A stretch of DNA of 37,044 bases, from positions 1 through 37,044 of the forward strand of contig JAHAYX010000034.1 of NCBI GenBank assembly GCA_018384365.1, in the 5' to 3' direction. Below the pieces are notes generated by a model that was given only the letters and a program-made list of their open reading frames with translations, had not been told where the DNA came from and ran no database searches. This document shows positions 16,321-25,931 of this stretch, in pieces; position 1 is the stretch's first letter; every line of letters starts with the position of its first letter. The position numbers and the translations under genes are program-made. This DNA comes from Clostridiaceae bacterium. Lineage in GTDB: Bacteria; Bacillota; Clostridia; Oscillospirales; QAMX01.

Positions 16321-19300
16321 GTGGTATTAAAATGTCTTGATATCCAGGGGTTCAAATCGTTCCCGGACAGGACGCATATAGAATTCAACCGCGGCATTAC
16401 GGCTGTTGTCGGCCCGAATGGCAGCGGAAAGTCGAATATTTCGGATGCAATCCGCTGGGTTCTGGGCGAACAGTCGTCCAAGACGCTGCGCGGCTCCAAA
16501 ATGGAGGACGTTGTCTTTGCAGGCGCGGGCAACCGCCGCGCGATGGGCAGCGCTGAAGTGTCGCTGACGATTGACAATACCGATGGCGGCCTGCGCACGG
16601 AATACAGCGAAGTGACGGTGACCCGGCGCTATTACCGCAGCGGTGAAAGCGAGTTTTTCATCAACCGAAAGCTGGTTCGCCTGCGTGACATTCACGAACT
16701 ATTTATGGATACCGGCCTGGGGCGCGACGGTTACTCTATGATTGGCCAGGGAAAGATTGACGAAATCCTCTCTGTCAAGAGCGAGGAACGCCGTGAGGTG
16801 TTTGACGAAGCGGCGGGTATCTCCAAATACCGCTACCGCCGCGAGGAGGCACAGCGGCGTCTGGCCGACGCACAGGAAAACCTGACCCGCATCGGGGATA
16901 TCATTGCGGAACTGGAATCGCGCCTTGGCCCGCTTCAGAAGGAGGCGGAAAAGGAGCGCCGGTATAACGCTTTGCGCAGCGAACTGCGCGGGCTGGAAGT
17001 CAGCATGATCATGCTGACGCTGGACGGGATGAATGACCGGCTGACTGCGGCACGTGCGGCCGCAGAAACGCTGGCATCGGATCTGGAAGCGTGCCATGTG
17101 CATGCGGACGAGCTCTCCGCGCGTGCGGACGACCTGATGCGCCAAACGGCAGAGCTGCAGCATGAAATTGAAGAACTCCGCGCCGCGTCGCGGCAGTCGG
17201 AGATGGAGGCTTCCCGCGCGGAAAGCGATATTGCGCTGCTTTCTGCCGAATTGGAGCATAATGCCCGTGATCGGGAACGGATTGGCCGGGAACGCGAGGA
17301 CCAGGAAAAGCGTCAGCGCGAAACGGAAGAGAAAATTGCCGCGGCTGAGCAGCAGTATCAGGAATTGCTTGGCGCGGAGGAAGAAAAACGCCGTCTGGCT
17401 GCGGAAATCGAGGAAGGACGCAGCAAGCTGCGGCAGGAATCGGAGTCGCTTGCGGCAAAACGTCTGGAGCTGGAGCGCCGGGATCACGCAATTCGTGAGA
17501 AGGCCGGGGAGGCCATGCAGGCCGTCAGCGCCGCGCAGGCGTCCATCGAGGAACTGAACCGCCAGCTGGCCCTGCTCTCCGGTGACGACGCAGACCGCAC
17601 TGCCGCACTGGAAAAGGCACGCGCAGATCTGGCGGATGCACAGGCGCGTCTTGCGGAAAAAAAGGAGCAGATCCCGTCCTTAGAGAACGTGGTTGGCGGA
17701 TTCCGTCTGAAAAAAGAGACACGCGAGCGCCGGACGGCGCAGCTTTCTGCGCAGATCCAGTCGGCAACGATTGAACTGGCCGACGTCCGGAACCGTGTCC
17801 GGATGCTGCGGGAGCTGGAACGCGAATATGAAGGGTTTAACAAGGCGGTACGGCTTGTCATGCGCGAAAGTGCATCCGGCGGCCTGCGCGGCATACACGG
17901 CCCGGTTTCCACGCTGATGCACGTAGACGACCGTTATGTTGTGGCGACGGAAACGGCGCTTGGTGCTGCCATGCAGAACATCGTGACGGACAGTGAGGAA
18001 ACGGCACGCCGGGCGATTGGCCTTTTGAAAAGCCGCGACGCCGGCCGTGCGACCTTCCTGCCGCTGACGGCAATCCGCGGCGGCAGGCTTTCCGAGCGCG
18101 GATTGGAAGATCAGCCGGGATTTCTCGGTATTTTAAGCGATATTCTCGAATATGACGAACAATATCGCGCAATTTTTCAAAACCTGCTGGGCCGGACGGT
18201 GTTGGTGGAAACAATAGACGACGCCATTGCCATCGCCCGAGCCTATTCCCATCGTTTTCGTATTGTCACACTGGACGGACAGGTGATGAATGCCGGCGGT
18301 TCCATGACAGGCGGCAGCCTGAACCGTTCCGCGGGTATCCTGTCGCGCGCGAATGAGCTGGCAAAGCTCTCATCGTCGATCTCCGGTATGGAGCAGAAGC
18401 TCCAGCAGCAGCAGTCGGCTTTTGAAGCGGCCAGCCGTGAAAATAACGCGCTGGGATATCAGCTGGAACTGGCAGAGACGGAACTGCGCACGGCGCAGAG
18501 CGATCATGCGCGGATTCTGACGGAAGTGGAGCATATGCGCACAATCTGCGCGAATCTTTCGTCCGATATGGAAGAACGGGAGTCACGGCGCGCGGATATG
18601 ACGGCGCGTGTGGAGCAGGCGCAGGCGCAGCGTGCGGCAGCACAGCAAAACTGTGATGCCATGATGAAAGAGTCGGAGGCACTCGCCGGGAAAATCACGG
18701 AAGTGACGGATGAACAGACGGGGCTTTTGCAGCGCATTGCCGCGGCGGATGAGCGCATGACGCAGTGCCGCGAACACATCACGCGTATTGCGGCGGAGGG
18801 ACGCGCCAGTCGGGACCAGGCGGCAAATCTGCGCGTGACGCTTGCCTCTGCGGCAGCGGATTCCGGCAGACGTGCGGCGGAGCTGACTGCGCTGGATGCG
18901 CGCGATGCGGAATGCCGTGCACGGATCGAAACACTTCAGGCACAGCTTGCAGCACAGAAGAAACAGGGGGCACAGCAGAACACGACGCTGGAAGCATATG
19001 CCGTACAGCGCGCGGAGCTGGAGCGCCTGCGCACGGAGAATGACCGTGCCATCCGGGACGAAAATAACCGTTCCCTTTCGCTGGAACGGGAAAAACTGCG
19101 CGCCGAATCCAATTTGAAGTCGATTGAGGACGAACAGCAGACGCTTGTCACGCGCCTGTGGGACAATTATGAATTAACCCGCACGACAGCGCGCGAGTTC
19201 TGTATGGAAATTGAAAATAAATCGGAGGCTTCGGCGCGGATTGACACGCTGAAGCGTCAGCTGCGCGCGATCGGCAATGTCTATCCGGGCGCGGAGGCAG

Positions 19301-19890
19301 AGTTTGCGGCGGTATCGGAACGCTATGCCTTTATGACCTCTCAGCGCGATGACGCGGAAACGTCAAAGCGGGAGATTGAGGAGATCATTGCGGATATCGG
19401 CGGACGCATGACGGAGCTTTTCCGGGAGCAATTCGCGATTATCGCGGCGGAATTTTCCAAAACCTTCACGGAGATCTTCGGCGGCGGCTCCGCCAGAGTG
19501 GAACTGAGCGATCCGAAGGACATACTGGGCAGCGGCATCGACATTCTGGTGCAGCCGCCGGGAAAAACGCTGAAGGTGCTGTCACTGCTCTCCGGCGGAG
19601 AGCGGGCGCTGGCGGCAATTTCCTTATATTTTGCCATTCTGAAGGTGCGTCCGGCGCCGTTTTGTGTGCTGGATGAGATTGAGTCGGCGCTGGATGAAGT
19701 GAATGTCCGCCGTTTTGCTAAATACCTGCGGAAACTGACGGACGATACGCAGTTCATCGTCATTTCGCACCGCCGCGGCACGATGGAGGAAGCCGATATG
19801 CTCTACGGCGTGACGATGCCGCAGCAGGGCGTTTCCCGGCTGCTTGCGCTGAACCTCAGCGAGGCGGAACGCGACTTTATAAAAGATTAG
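16321..19890 (+). CDS. smc: Chromosome segregation ATPase Smc
   Basis: Smc, with ScpA and ScpB, compacts and segregates the chromosome. The 1189-residue protein has Walker A GPNGSGKSN at 31-39 and the Q-loop phrase YSMIGQGKIDEIL near 140. A long coiled coil is interrupted by the hinge at about 520-670 (GIHGPVSTLM, then GRATFLPLTAI), and a second coiled coil follows. The C-terminal head has LSGGERALAAISLYFAI near 1090 and Walker B FCVLDEIESALDE. Start is GTG 16321, 5 bases after the preceding stop. scpA and scpB are not in the window. rnc-smc-ftsY is the classic Firmicute order. Confidence 0.97.
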   Translation: MVLKCLDIQGFKSFPDRTHIEFNRGITAVVGPNGSGKSNISDAIRWVLGEQSSKTLRGSKMEDVVFAGAGNRRAMGSAEVSLTIDNTDGGLRTEYSEVTVTRRYYRSGESEFFINRKLVRLRDIHELFMDTGLGRDGYSMIGQGKIDEILSVKSEERREVFDEAAGISKYRYRREEAQRRLADAQENLTRIGDIIAELESRLGPLQKEAEKERRYNALRSELRGLEVSMIMLTLDGMNDRLTAARAAAETLASDLEACHVHADELSARADDLMRQTAELQHEIEELRAASRQSEMEASRAESDIALLSAELEHNARDRERIGREREDQEKRQRETEEKIAAAEQQYQELLGAEEEKRRLAAEIEEGRSKLRQESESLAAKRLELERRDHAIREKAGEAMQAVSAAQASIEELNRQLALLSGDDADRTAALEKARADLADAQARLAEKKEQIPSLENVVGGFRLKKETRERRTAQLSAQIQSATIELADVRNRVRMLRELEREYEGFNKAVRLVMRESASGGLRGIHGPVSTLMHVDDRYVVATETALGAAMQNIVTDSEETARRAIGLLKSRDAGRATFLPLTAIRGGRLSERGLEDQPGFLGILSDILEYDEQYRAIFQNLLGRTVLVETIDDAIAIARAYSHRFRIVTLDGQVMNAGGSMTGGSLNRSAGILSRANELAKLSSSISGMEQKLQQQQSAFEAASRENNALGYQLELAETELRTAQSDHARILTEVEHMRTICANLSSDMEERESRRADMTARVEQAQAQRAAAQQNCDAMMKESEALAGKITEVTDEQTGLLQRIAAADERMTQCREHITRIAAEGRASRDQAANLRVTLASAAADSGRRAAELTALDARDAECRARIETLQAQLAAQKKQGAQQNTTLEAYAVQRAELERLRTENDRAIRDENNRSLSLEREKLRAESNLKSIEDEQQTLVTRLWDNYELTRTTAREFCMEIENKSEASARIDTLKRQLRAIGNVYPGAEAEFAAVSERYAFMTSQRDDAETSKREIEEIIADIGGRMTELFREQFAIIAAEFSKTFTEIFGGGSARVELSDPKDILGSGIDILVQPPGKTLKVLSLLSGGERALAAISLYFAILKVRPAPFCVLDEIESALDEVNVRRFAKYLRKLTDDTQFIVISHRRGTMEEADMLYGVTMPQQGVSRLLALNLSEAERDFIKD

Positions 19891-19899
19891 AGGTGCCTT

Positions 19900-20829
19900 A
19901 TGGGATTTTTTGATAAGATTAAGCAGGGCCTGGCCAAAACGCGGGATAAACTCGGCGGGTTTGTGGAAAATGTGCTGAGTTCCTTCCGGGAAGTGGACGA
20001 AGACCTGCTGGAGGAACTGGAAGAAGCGCTCATCCTCTCCGATGTCGGCGTGGATACCGCTGCGCAGACGATTGAGCGGCTGCGTGCGGACGTGAAAGCC
20101 GGCCGCCTGCATGAGGTGGACGAGGTGAAAAACCGTCTGGCCGAAATTCTGGCTGAAATCGTGACGGACGGCGGTAATTACAGCTCCGAAGGAAAAACGC
20201 TGGGTTTGAAGCTGGATACCAAACCGTCCATTATTCTCGTCGTGGGTGTCAACGGTGTCGGCAAGACAACGACGATCGGAAAACTGGCGTATTTGCTCAA
20301 AAACGAGGGCAGAAAAGTGATGCTGGCGGCAGGAGACACCTTCCGTGCGGCCGCAGCGGACCAGCTTGAAATCTGGGCGGAGCGCGCGGGCGTGGATATC
20401 GTGCGCCACGAGGAGGGGTCAGACCCTGCCTCCGTGGTTTTTGACGCGATTTCGGCGGCAAAGGCGCGCGGCTGTGATGTGATCATCTGCGACACGGCGG
20501 GGCGCCTGCACAATAAGGCCAACCTGATGCGCGAACTGGAAAAAATCAGCCGCGTGATCGACCGGGAACTGCCGGGCGCAGACCGGGAAAACCTGCTCGT
20601 GCTGGATTCCACAACCGGTCAGAACGCCATGATGCAGGCCAAGAGCTTCAGCGAGACGGCCGGAATCACCGGTATTGCGCTGACGAAGCTGGACGGAACG
20701 GCAAAGGGCGGTATTGTGCTGGCGATTTGCAGTGAACTGAAAGTGCCTGTCCGCTTTGTCTGCGTGGGTGAGGGGATCGACGATCTGCTGCCCTTTGACG
20801 CGGATTCCTTTGTACGGGCTTTGTTTTGA
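19900..20829 (+). CDS. ftsY: Signal recognition particle receptor FtsY
   Basis: FtsY is the membrane-associated GTPase that receives ribosome-SRP complexes. The 309-residue protein has the helical N domain (residues about 1-95) and the G domain with GVNGVGKTTTIGKLA near 117, DTFRAAAADQLEIW, DTAGRLHNKANLM and TKLDGTAKGG. The long acidic A domain of enterobacterial FtsY is absent, as in other Firmicutes. AGAGGTG lies before the ATG, and smc ends 9 bases upstream. ffh is not in the window. Confidence 0.96.
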   Translation: MGFFDKIKQGLAKTRDKLGGFVENVLSSFREVDEDLLEELEEALILSDVGVDTAAQTIERLRADVKAGRLHEVDEVKNRLAEILAEIVTDGGNYSSEGKTLGLKLDTKPSIILVVGVNGVGKTTTIGKLAYLLKNEGRKVMLAAGDTFRAAAADQLEIWAERAGVDIVRHEEGSDPASVVFDAISAAKARGCDVIICDTAGRLHNKANLMRELEKISRVIDRELPGADRENLLVLDSTTGQNAMMQAKSFSETAGITGIALTKLDGTAKGGIVLAICSELKVPVRFVCVGEGIDDLLPFDADSFVRALF

Positions 20830-20844
20830 TTAAGGAGTATATTT

Positions 20845-21591
20845 ATGGCAAGAATAGATGGCAGAAACTATGACGAACTGCGCCCTATGCGCATGACGCC
20901 GGACTTTACCAAATATGCGGAGGGCAGCGTGCTTGTGGAGCACGGCAACACCATGGTGCTCTGCAATGCGTCCTTCACGGAGGGTGTGCCGCGCTTTTTA
21001 AAGGACTCCGGCCGCGGCTGGCTGACTGCGGAGTATGACATGCTGCCGCGCGCAAACCGCGAACGCAGCCCGCGCGACATTTCCAAGCTGAAGGTTTCCG
21101 GCCGCAGCGCCGAGATCCAGCGCTTGATCGGCCGCAGCCTGCGCAGCGTCATTGATATGTCGCTTTTGGGCGAGAATACCATTGTAATCGACTGCGATGT
21201 GCTGCAGGGCGACGGCGGTACACGCTGTGCGTCCATCACGGGCGGTTTTGTCGCACTGTATATGGCCTGCGCCCGCATGGTGAAGGCCGGCGTTTTGAAA
21301 AAAATGCCGATCCGCGATTATATTGCGGCGCTTGGGACGGGTATCCTGCACATCGACGGGGAAGACCGTGTGGTGGTGGATATGTGCTATGAGGAAGATT
21401 CCGCCTCCATTGCGGACTTTAACGTGATTGGCACCGGCTCCGGCAAGATTGCCGAGGTGCAGGGCACGGGCGAGGGACGTCCGTATACCATGGACGAGCT
21501 GATGGCGGTGCTGAAGGTGACCATGCCGGCACTGGCGTGCGTGATTGCGGAGCAGCGGAAAATCACGGATACGCTGGGGGTGGCACTGTGA
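20845..21591 (+). CDS. rph: Ribonuclease PH
   Basis: Ribonuclease PH trims tRNA 3' ends using phosphate. The 248-residue protein starts with RIDGRNYDELRPM and contains EYDMLPRANRERSPRD, GRSAEIQRLIGRSLRSV and IDCDVLQGDGGTRCASITG, the conserved phosphorolytic core. AAGGAG at 20832-20837 lies 7 bases before the ATG. The stop overlaps the GTG start of the nucleotide pyrophosphatase gene, an rph-rdgB coupling common in bacteria and sometimes a fusion. Confidence 0.97.
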   Translation: MARIDGRNYDELRPMRMTPDFTKYAEGSVLVEHGNTMVLCNASFTEGVPRFLKDSGRGWLTAEYDMLPRANRERSPRDISKLKVSGRSAEIQRLIGRSLRSVIDMSLLGENTIVIDCDVLQGDGGTRCASITGGFVALYMACARMVKAGVLKKMPIRDYIAALGTGILHIDGEDRVVVDMCYEEDSASIADFNVIGTGSGKIAEVQGTGEGRPYTMDELMAVLKVTMPALACVIAEQRKITDTLGVAL

Positions 21592-22184
21592 AGTGGGTGA
21601 TTGCAAGCTCCAACCCCGGAAAACTGCGCGAATTCCGCGCCATATTCGATGCTTATGGGTTTGAATTGATTACAAAGGCCGAAGCCGGCGTTTTGGACGA
21701 CCCGGAGGAAAACGGCACGACATTTGAGGAAAACGCACTGATCAAGGCGCGCGCCTGCGCGGCGGCCTGCGGTCTGCCGTCGATCGCGGATGATTCCGGC
21801 CTGACAGTGGACGCTCTGGGCGGCGCACCGGGCATTTACTCTGCGCGCTATGCACAGCCGGGCCATCGTAAGGAGCGCGTGCTGCGTGAACTGGAAGCAG
21901 TGCCGGACAAACAGCGCGGCGGAGCGTTTTACTGTGCAATTGCCTGTGTGATTCCGGGCGAATGCGAGTTTACGGTCAGCGGCGAGTGCCGCGGCTATCT
22001 GACGCGTGAAGTGATCGGCACGGGCGGCTTTGGTTATGATCCGATTTTTTATGTGCCGGAATACGGAACCACTTTCGGTGAGATCCCGCAGGAAATCAAG
22101 AACCGGATCTCGCATCGCGCGCTGGCGCTGGCCGCGCTGCGGAAGAAATTAGAGGAAATGGGGTATGTGCATGCTGACAAGTAA
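21588..22184 (+). CDS. rdgB: XTP/dITP pyrophosphatase
   Basis: This HAM1/RdgB-family enzyme hydrolyses non-canonical purine triphosphates such as dITP and XTP to keep them out of DNA. The 198-residue protein has the N-terminal phrase VIASSNPGKLREFRAIF, SIADDSGLTVDALGGAPGIYSARYA, TGGFGYDPIFYVPEYG and SHRALALAAL, all family hallmarks. Start is GTG 21588, which overlaps the rph TGA. An upstream extension to 21537 would lie wholly inside rph and is not needed. Its 3' end overlaps the next gene by 20 bases. Confidence 0.96.
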   Translation: MKWVIASSNPGKLREFRAIFDAYGFELITKAEAGVLDDPEENGTTFEENALIKARACAAACGLPSIADDSGLTVDALGGAPGIYSARYAQPGHRKERVLRELEAVPDKQRGGAFYCAIACVIPGECEFTVSGECRGYLTREVIGTGGFGYDPIFYVPEYGTTFGEIPQEIKNRISHRALALAALRKKLEEMGYVHADK

Positions 22185-22476
22185 GGAAAGAGCCTATCTG
22201 CGCAAGCTGGCCAATGAACTTCGCACGATCTTTCAGGTCGGCAAGGGCGATATATCGGAAAATCTGATTGATCAGGTATCCGGTGCGTTGGATACCCGCG
22301 AGCTGATTAAGCTGCGCGTGCTGGAAACCTCCGGACTGACCGCGCGGGAGGCTGCCGCAGAGATTGCGGACGCAACCGGCAGCGAGGTAGTGCAGGTGAT
22401 CGGAACGCGGTTTGTGCTGTACCGGGAGAGCCGCGAGCTTGCCCCGGAGCGCCGGATTCAGTTGAAAGTCAAATGA
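22165..22476 (+). CDS. YhbY-family CRM-domain RNA-binding protein
   Basis: This 103-residue protein is a single CRM domain: LTSKERAYLRKLANELRTIFQVGKG, where the GKG loop matches the GxxG-type RNA-binding loop, then ELIKLRVLETSG and GSEVVQVIGTRFVLYR. Family members bind pre-50S ribosomal RNA and aid assembly. ATG 22165 has AGAGG (22151-22155) 9 bases upstream; ATG 22171 is an alternative. It overlaps rdgB by 20 bases, and its stop overlaps the nadD start by 4 bases. yhbY-nadD-yqeK is a standard Firmicute run. Confidence 0.92.
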   Translation: MCMLTSKERAYLRKLANELRTIFQVGKGDISENLIDQVSGALDTRELIKLRVLETSGLTAREAAAEIADATGSEVVQVIGTRFVLYRESRELAPERRIQLKVK

Positions 22477-23078
22477 CAAGACGGCTTGCCATGTTCGGCG
22501 GAACCTTCAATCCGCCGCATATCGGACACGTACACGCTGCCCTTGCAGCCTCGCAGGCGCTGGATCTGGAGGTGCTCTTCATACCGGACAATATTCCGCC
22601 GCATAAGGAACTGCCGTACGGCAGCGCCTCGGCGGAGGATCGCCTTGCCATGACGCGGATTGCCGCGCGCAGCGTGCCCGGCGCGATGGTTTCCGATATG
22701 GAACTGCGGCGCGGCGAACGAAGCTATACGGCCGATACACTGGAGGAACTGCACCGCTGTTATCCGGATGCAGCGCTGTGGCTGATCGTCGGCACGGATA
22801 TGCTTTGCACGCTGGAGCACTGGTACCATCCGGAGCGGATTCTGGCGCTGTGCCGTGTGGCCGCGCTTGCGCGGGACCCGGGCGATACCGACCGGATTGC
22901 CCGTCATGCGGAAAGCCTGGCGGCCCGGTTTGGAGCGGGAATTGATCTGGTTGAAACGGAGCCGATTCCCATTTCGTCCTCCCAGATCCGGGAAGGTCTC
23001 TATCACGGAACGGAAAAATGGCTGCCGGAGGGCGTTTTTGCGTATATTAAGGAAAAGGGGTTATATCGTGAAACCTGA
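22473..23078 (+). CDS. nadD: Nicotinate-nucleotide adenylyltransferase
   Basis: NadD joins nicotinate mononucleotide and ATP to make deamido-NAD, one step before the NAD synthase encoded at 30859-32769. The 201-residue protein has the nucleotidyltransferase motif GGTFNPPHIGHVHAA at residues 9-23, the phrase LWLIVGTDMLCTLEHWYHPE, and the C-terminal ISSSQIREGL, which is the typical (S/T)xSSxxIR signature. The ATG overlaps the preceding TGA. Its end overlaps yqeK by 11 bases. Confidence 0.96.
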   Translation: MTRRLAMFGGTFNPPHIGHVHAALAASQALDLEVLFIPDNIPPHKELPYGSASAEDRLAMTRIAARSVPGAMVSDMELRRGERSYTADTLEELHRCYPDAALWLIVGTDMLCTLEHWYHPERILALCRVAALARDPGDTDRIARHAESLAARFGAGIDLVETEPIPISSSQIREGLYHGTEKWLPEGVFAYIKEKGLYRET

Positions 23079-23646
23079 TTTGGATGCTCTGCGCCGCATG
23101 ATCGGGGAAAAACTGCCCGGACGTGCGGCCCATATCCTCGGCTGCGAAAAAACAGCCGCAAAACTTGCCTGCTGTTGGGGCGAGGATGAGGAAAAAGCGC
23201 GTTTTGCCGCACTTTTACATGATATCACCAAGCAATATTCACATATTGAACAGTTGAAATTTGTCCAAAAGTACGATATACTTGTAGACAGTGATTTCGA
23301 TCGTTTTCCGGCGCTTGCCCATGCGGTTACAGGCGCCGCGGTTGCCCGCGCGGAATACGGCGCGGACGAGGACGTTGTGCACGCAATCCGGTATCACACG
23401 ACCGGGCGTCCCGGCATGACGAAATTGGAAAAGATCCTCTATCTTGCCGATTATATCGAGCCCTCGCGTGACTTTAAGGGCCTGGAAGAGACCCGGGAGC
23501 TTGCTTACCGCGATTTGGATGCAGCCGTGCTGCGCGCAACGGCGGAATGTGTGATCTATAATCTGAAAAAATCGAGGCCGATCCATCCGATCACCATTGC
23601 GGCATATAACGACATGGTGGAATCGGCCGCGCGTTCTGATAATTGA
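23068..23646 (+). CDS. yqeK: YqeK-family HD-domain nucleotide hydrolase
   Basis: YqeK hydrolyses diadenosine tetraphosphate (Ap4A) symmetrically to ADP. The 192-residue protein has the HD-domain ligands in HAAHILGCEKTA-like spacing (RAAHILGCEKTA), LLHDITKQYSH, LAHAVTGAAVA and AIRYHTTGRPGM, followed by KILYLADYIEPSRDF, a family hallmark. The start is GTG 23068 with GGAAAAGGGG at 23051-23060. The nadD-yqeK overlap is conserved in Firmicutes, linking dinucleotide synthesis and disposal. The next gene starts 11 bases later. Confidence 0.93.
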   Translation: MKPDLDALRRMIGEKLPGRAAHILGCEKTAAKLACCWGEDEEKARFAALLHDITKQYSHIEQLKFVQKYDILVDSDFDRFPALAHAVTGAAVARAEYGADEDVVHAIRYHTTGRPGMTKLEKILYLADYIEPSRDFKGLEETRELAYRDLDAAVLRATAECVIYNLKKSRPIHPITIAAYNDMVESAARSDN

Positions 23647-23657
23647 AAGGCAATTCC

Positions 23658-24935
23658 ATGGATAATCATCAGCATGAGCACGGCGGCGAAAACCGTCGTG
23701 TAGTGGGGCCGTATATCCCCCCGAAACGTAAAAAGCGCAGATCCTACCGGGGACTGCTTGTGTTTCTCTGTGTATTGGCCGTGTTTGCAATTCTGGGCTC
23801 TGCGGGTGCGATTTACTGGAAGGTGTTCGTCAAACCGCCCGAGGCTGCTGCACCGGAGGACGACGGCACGGCGGATACGCCGGTCGTGATAGAAAACAAC
23901 TTGCCCGCCAATCTGGATGCAGAGGATTTGACCGAGGAGGAACTGGAACAGCTGCAGGCTATGATTGCGGAACAGGCGCAGGAGATTGATTTAACCGGCG
24001 TTGCCCAGCGGGACGGTGTATTCACCGTTTTGGTCGTCGGAACGGATGTCTCCGGCCAGCTGACGGATACCATCGTCGTAGCTACCTTTGATACGAATCA
24101 AAAATCCGTTGCCATACTGAATATCCCGCGCGATACCATTTCCCGTGCGGCCAACGGTGAAACGCATAAAATCAATTCCGCATATGGCCGGGGCGGCATG
24201 GACAGACTGATCACAGAAGTGAAAAACCTGGTAGGCTATGAAGTCAACCGCTATGTGATCGTGAATTTCTCGGCGTTCACGCGAATTGTGGATGCCATTG
24301 GCGGCATTGAAGTGGATGTGCCGGAGGATATGTATAAAAACACCGGCGATATGCTGATCGACCTGAAAGCAGGCCGTCAGCTGCTCGATGGCGAGCATGC
24401 CCTGATGCTGATGCGCTACCGCGGCTATGCAAACGCGGATATTGACCGCATTGGCGTGCAGCAGCAGGTGTACAAGGCTGTGATTGAGCAGCTTGCAACG
24501 CCGGCGACCATCCTGAAGCTGCCTTCGCTGACGTCGATTATCGCGCAGAATGTCCAGACGGACATGACAGTTGGCGAACTGATCTGGATCGGCACCAACT
24601 ATGTCACGATGAATACGGATGATGTTGTGACCAACACCATTCCGCATACGGCAAGCTACATCAATAATATTTCCTATGTCCTGCCCAGCGAAAGTGAAAT
24701 TTTAGAGCTTGTGAACGAATACTATAACCCTTATACGGAAAAAATCACCCGTCTGAATCTGGCGGAAGTCCCTGTTGAAGAGGTCTCCGTCAGCACGCAG
24801 CAGTCGGCCGTCACCGATGCGGAAGACGATTCCACAGAGCCGGACGAAGCGGAGGATACCGAAACGCAGGTACCGGGCTGGATATCCGGTTCCGGCAGTG
24901 ATTCGGACGAGGATGATTCCGCGTCCAATGGTTGA
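23658..24935 (+). CDS. LytR-CpsA-Psr (LCP) family protein 1
   Basis: LCP proteins attach teichoic acids or capsule polymers to peptidoglycan outside the membrane. The 425-residue protein has a basic cytoplasmic start (PPKRKKRRSYRG), one transmembrane helix near residues 31-52, an acidic stalk, and the LCP domain. The domain shows VLVVGTDVSGQLTDTIVVA, ILNIPRDT, KINSAYGRGGMDRL and LMLMRYRGYANADIDRIG, with the arginines and aspartates that bind the polyprenyl-phosphate donor. The C-terminal 60 residues are an acidic Ser/Asp/Glu-rich tail. ATG 23658 follows GAAAGG (23645-23650) by 7 bases. Confidence 0.92.
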   Translation: MDNHQHEHGGENRRVVGPYIPPKRKKRRSYRGLLVFLCVLAVFAILGSAGAIYWKVFVKPPEAAAPEDDGTADTPVVIENNLPANLDAEDLTEEELEQLQAMIAEQAQEIDLTGVAQRDGVFTVLVVGTDVSGQLTDTIVVATFDTNQKSVAILNIPRDTISRAANGETHKINSAYGRGGMDRLITEVKNLVGYEVNRYVIVNFSAFTRIVDAIGGIEVDVPEDMYKNTGDMLIDLKAGRQLLDGEHALMLMRYRGYANADIDRIGVQQQVYKAVIEQLATPATILKLPSLTSIIAQNVQTDMTVGELIWIGTNYVTMNTDDVVTNTIPHTASYINNISYVLPSESEILELVNEYYNPYTEKITRLNLAEVPVEEVSVSTQQSAVTDAEDDSTEPDEAEDTETQVPGWISGSGSDSDEDDSASNG

Positions 24936-24941
24936 GCAGTT

Positions 24942-25916
24942 ATGAGTAAGGGAAGACACACCAGACATACGATGTCTGCGGGCTATCGCTTTTTTCTGAC
25001 CTTTTGCGTGACACTTTGCATTTTAACGGTGCTGAGCGTTGTGTTTGTCTCGTTCGTGTACCGTCCGGAAATCGGTGAAACGATGCTTTCGGGGATACGG
25101 GACAAGCTGGCCTCCGGCGGCGATACCGAAAACGGTACTGCGCCGGATGTTTCCGGCAAGGATCGGCGCGACGGTGTGTACACGGTGCTCGTAGCCGGCA
25201 CGGACTACGACGGCACGCGTACGGATACCATCCTGCTTGCGGCAATTGACACAAAAAACGGCACGGTCAATGTGCTCAGTATCCCGCGTGACACGCGGGC
25301 CTATATGGCAGACGGTTCCGTGCATAAAATCAACGCCGCGCATAACCGCGGAAGCGAGCGGATGCTGACCGAAATCACCAACACGATCGGCTTCACCCCG
25401 GATAATTACGTGGTACTCGATTACGGTGACTTTAAAAACATCATCGACGCCATTGACGGCGTGGATGTGTATGTGCCGATGGATATGTACTATGTGGCCG
25501 ATGATATGGTGATAGATCTGAAGGAGGGCCAGCAGACCCTGAACGGAGAACAGGCGCTGATGTTTATGCGCTATCGCGCGGGGTATCCGGACGCGGACCT
25601 GGGCCGTATCCGCGCACAGCAGACCGTATTTCTGTCGCTTGCGAACAAACTGATGTCCGCACAGACACTTTGGAACGTGCCGAAGCTGGCGAAGATCTTT
25701 TATGATGATCTGGAAACAGATTTCAAGCTTTCCGAAATCGTCTGGCTGGGCATCCAATGCATCGGCATGGATTTTGAAGGGTTTTCCGTCGATATGATCC
25801 CCGGCCACATCAGCGGCGCGGATTACGTAGTGGACGAAGAAGAGGCTTTGGCGCTCATCAATGAAAAGTATAACCCGTATACAAAGCCGATAACGGCCTT
25901 GAATACCGCAGAATAG
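24942..25916 (+). CDS. LytR-CpsA-Psr (LCP) family protein 2
   Basis: This second LCP protein, 324 residues, lies six bases after the first. It has a short basic N-terminus, a transmembrane helix at about residues 14-36 (FFLTFCVTLCILTVLSVVFV), then the LCP domain with VLVAGTDYDGTRTDTILLA, VLSIPRDTRAYM, KINAAHNRGSERML and LMFMRYRAGYPDADLGRIR. The domain order and many residues match the upstream gene, so the pair probably arose by tandem duplication, but it lacks the acidic C-terminal tail. No strong ribosome site is visible, so coupling to the upstream gene is likely. Confidence 0.92.
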   Translation: MSKGRHTRHTMSAGYRFFLTFCVTLCILTVLSVVFVSFVYRPEIGETMLSGIRDKLASGGDTENGTAPDVSGKDRRDGVYTVLVAGTDYDGTRTDTILLAAIDTKNGTVNVLSIPRDTRAYMADGSVHKINAAHNRGSERMLTEITNTIGFTPDNYVVLDYGDFKNIIDAIDGVDVYVPMDMYYVADDMVIDLKEGQQTLNGEQALMFMRYRAGYPDADLGRIRAQQTVFLSLANKLMSAQTLWNVPKLAKIFYDDLETDFKLSEIVWLGIQCIGMDFEGFSVDMIPGHISGADYVVDEEEALALINEKYNPYTKPITALNTAE

Positions 25917-25931
25917 AGTGGGGGCTATGAT

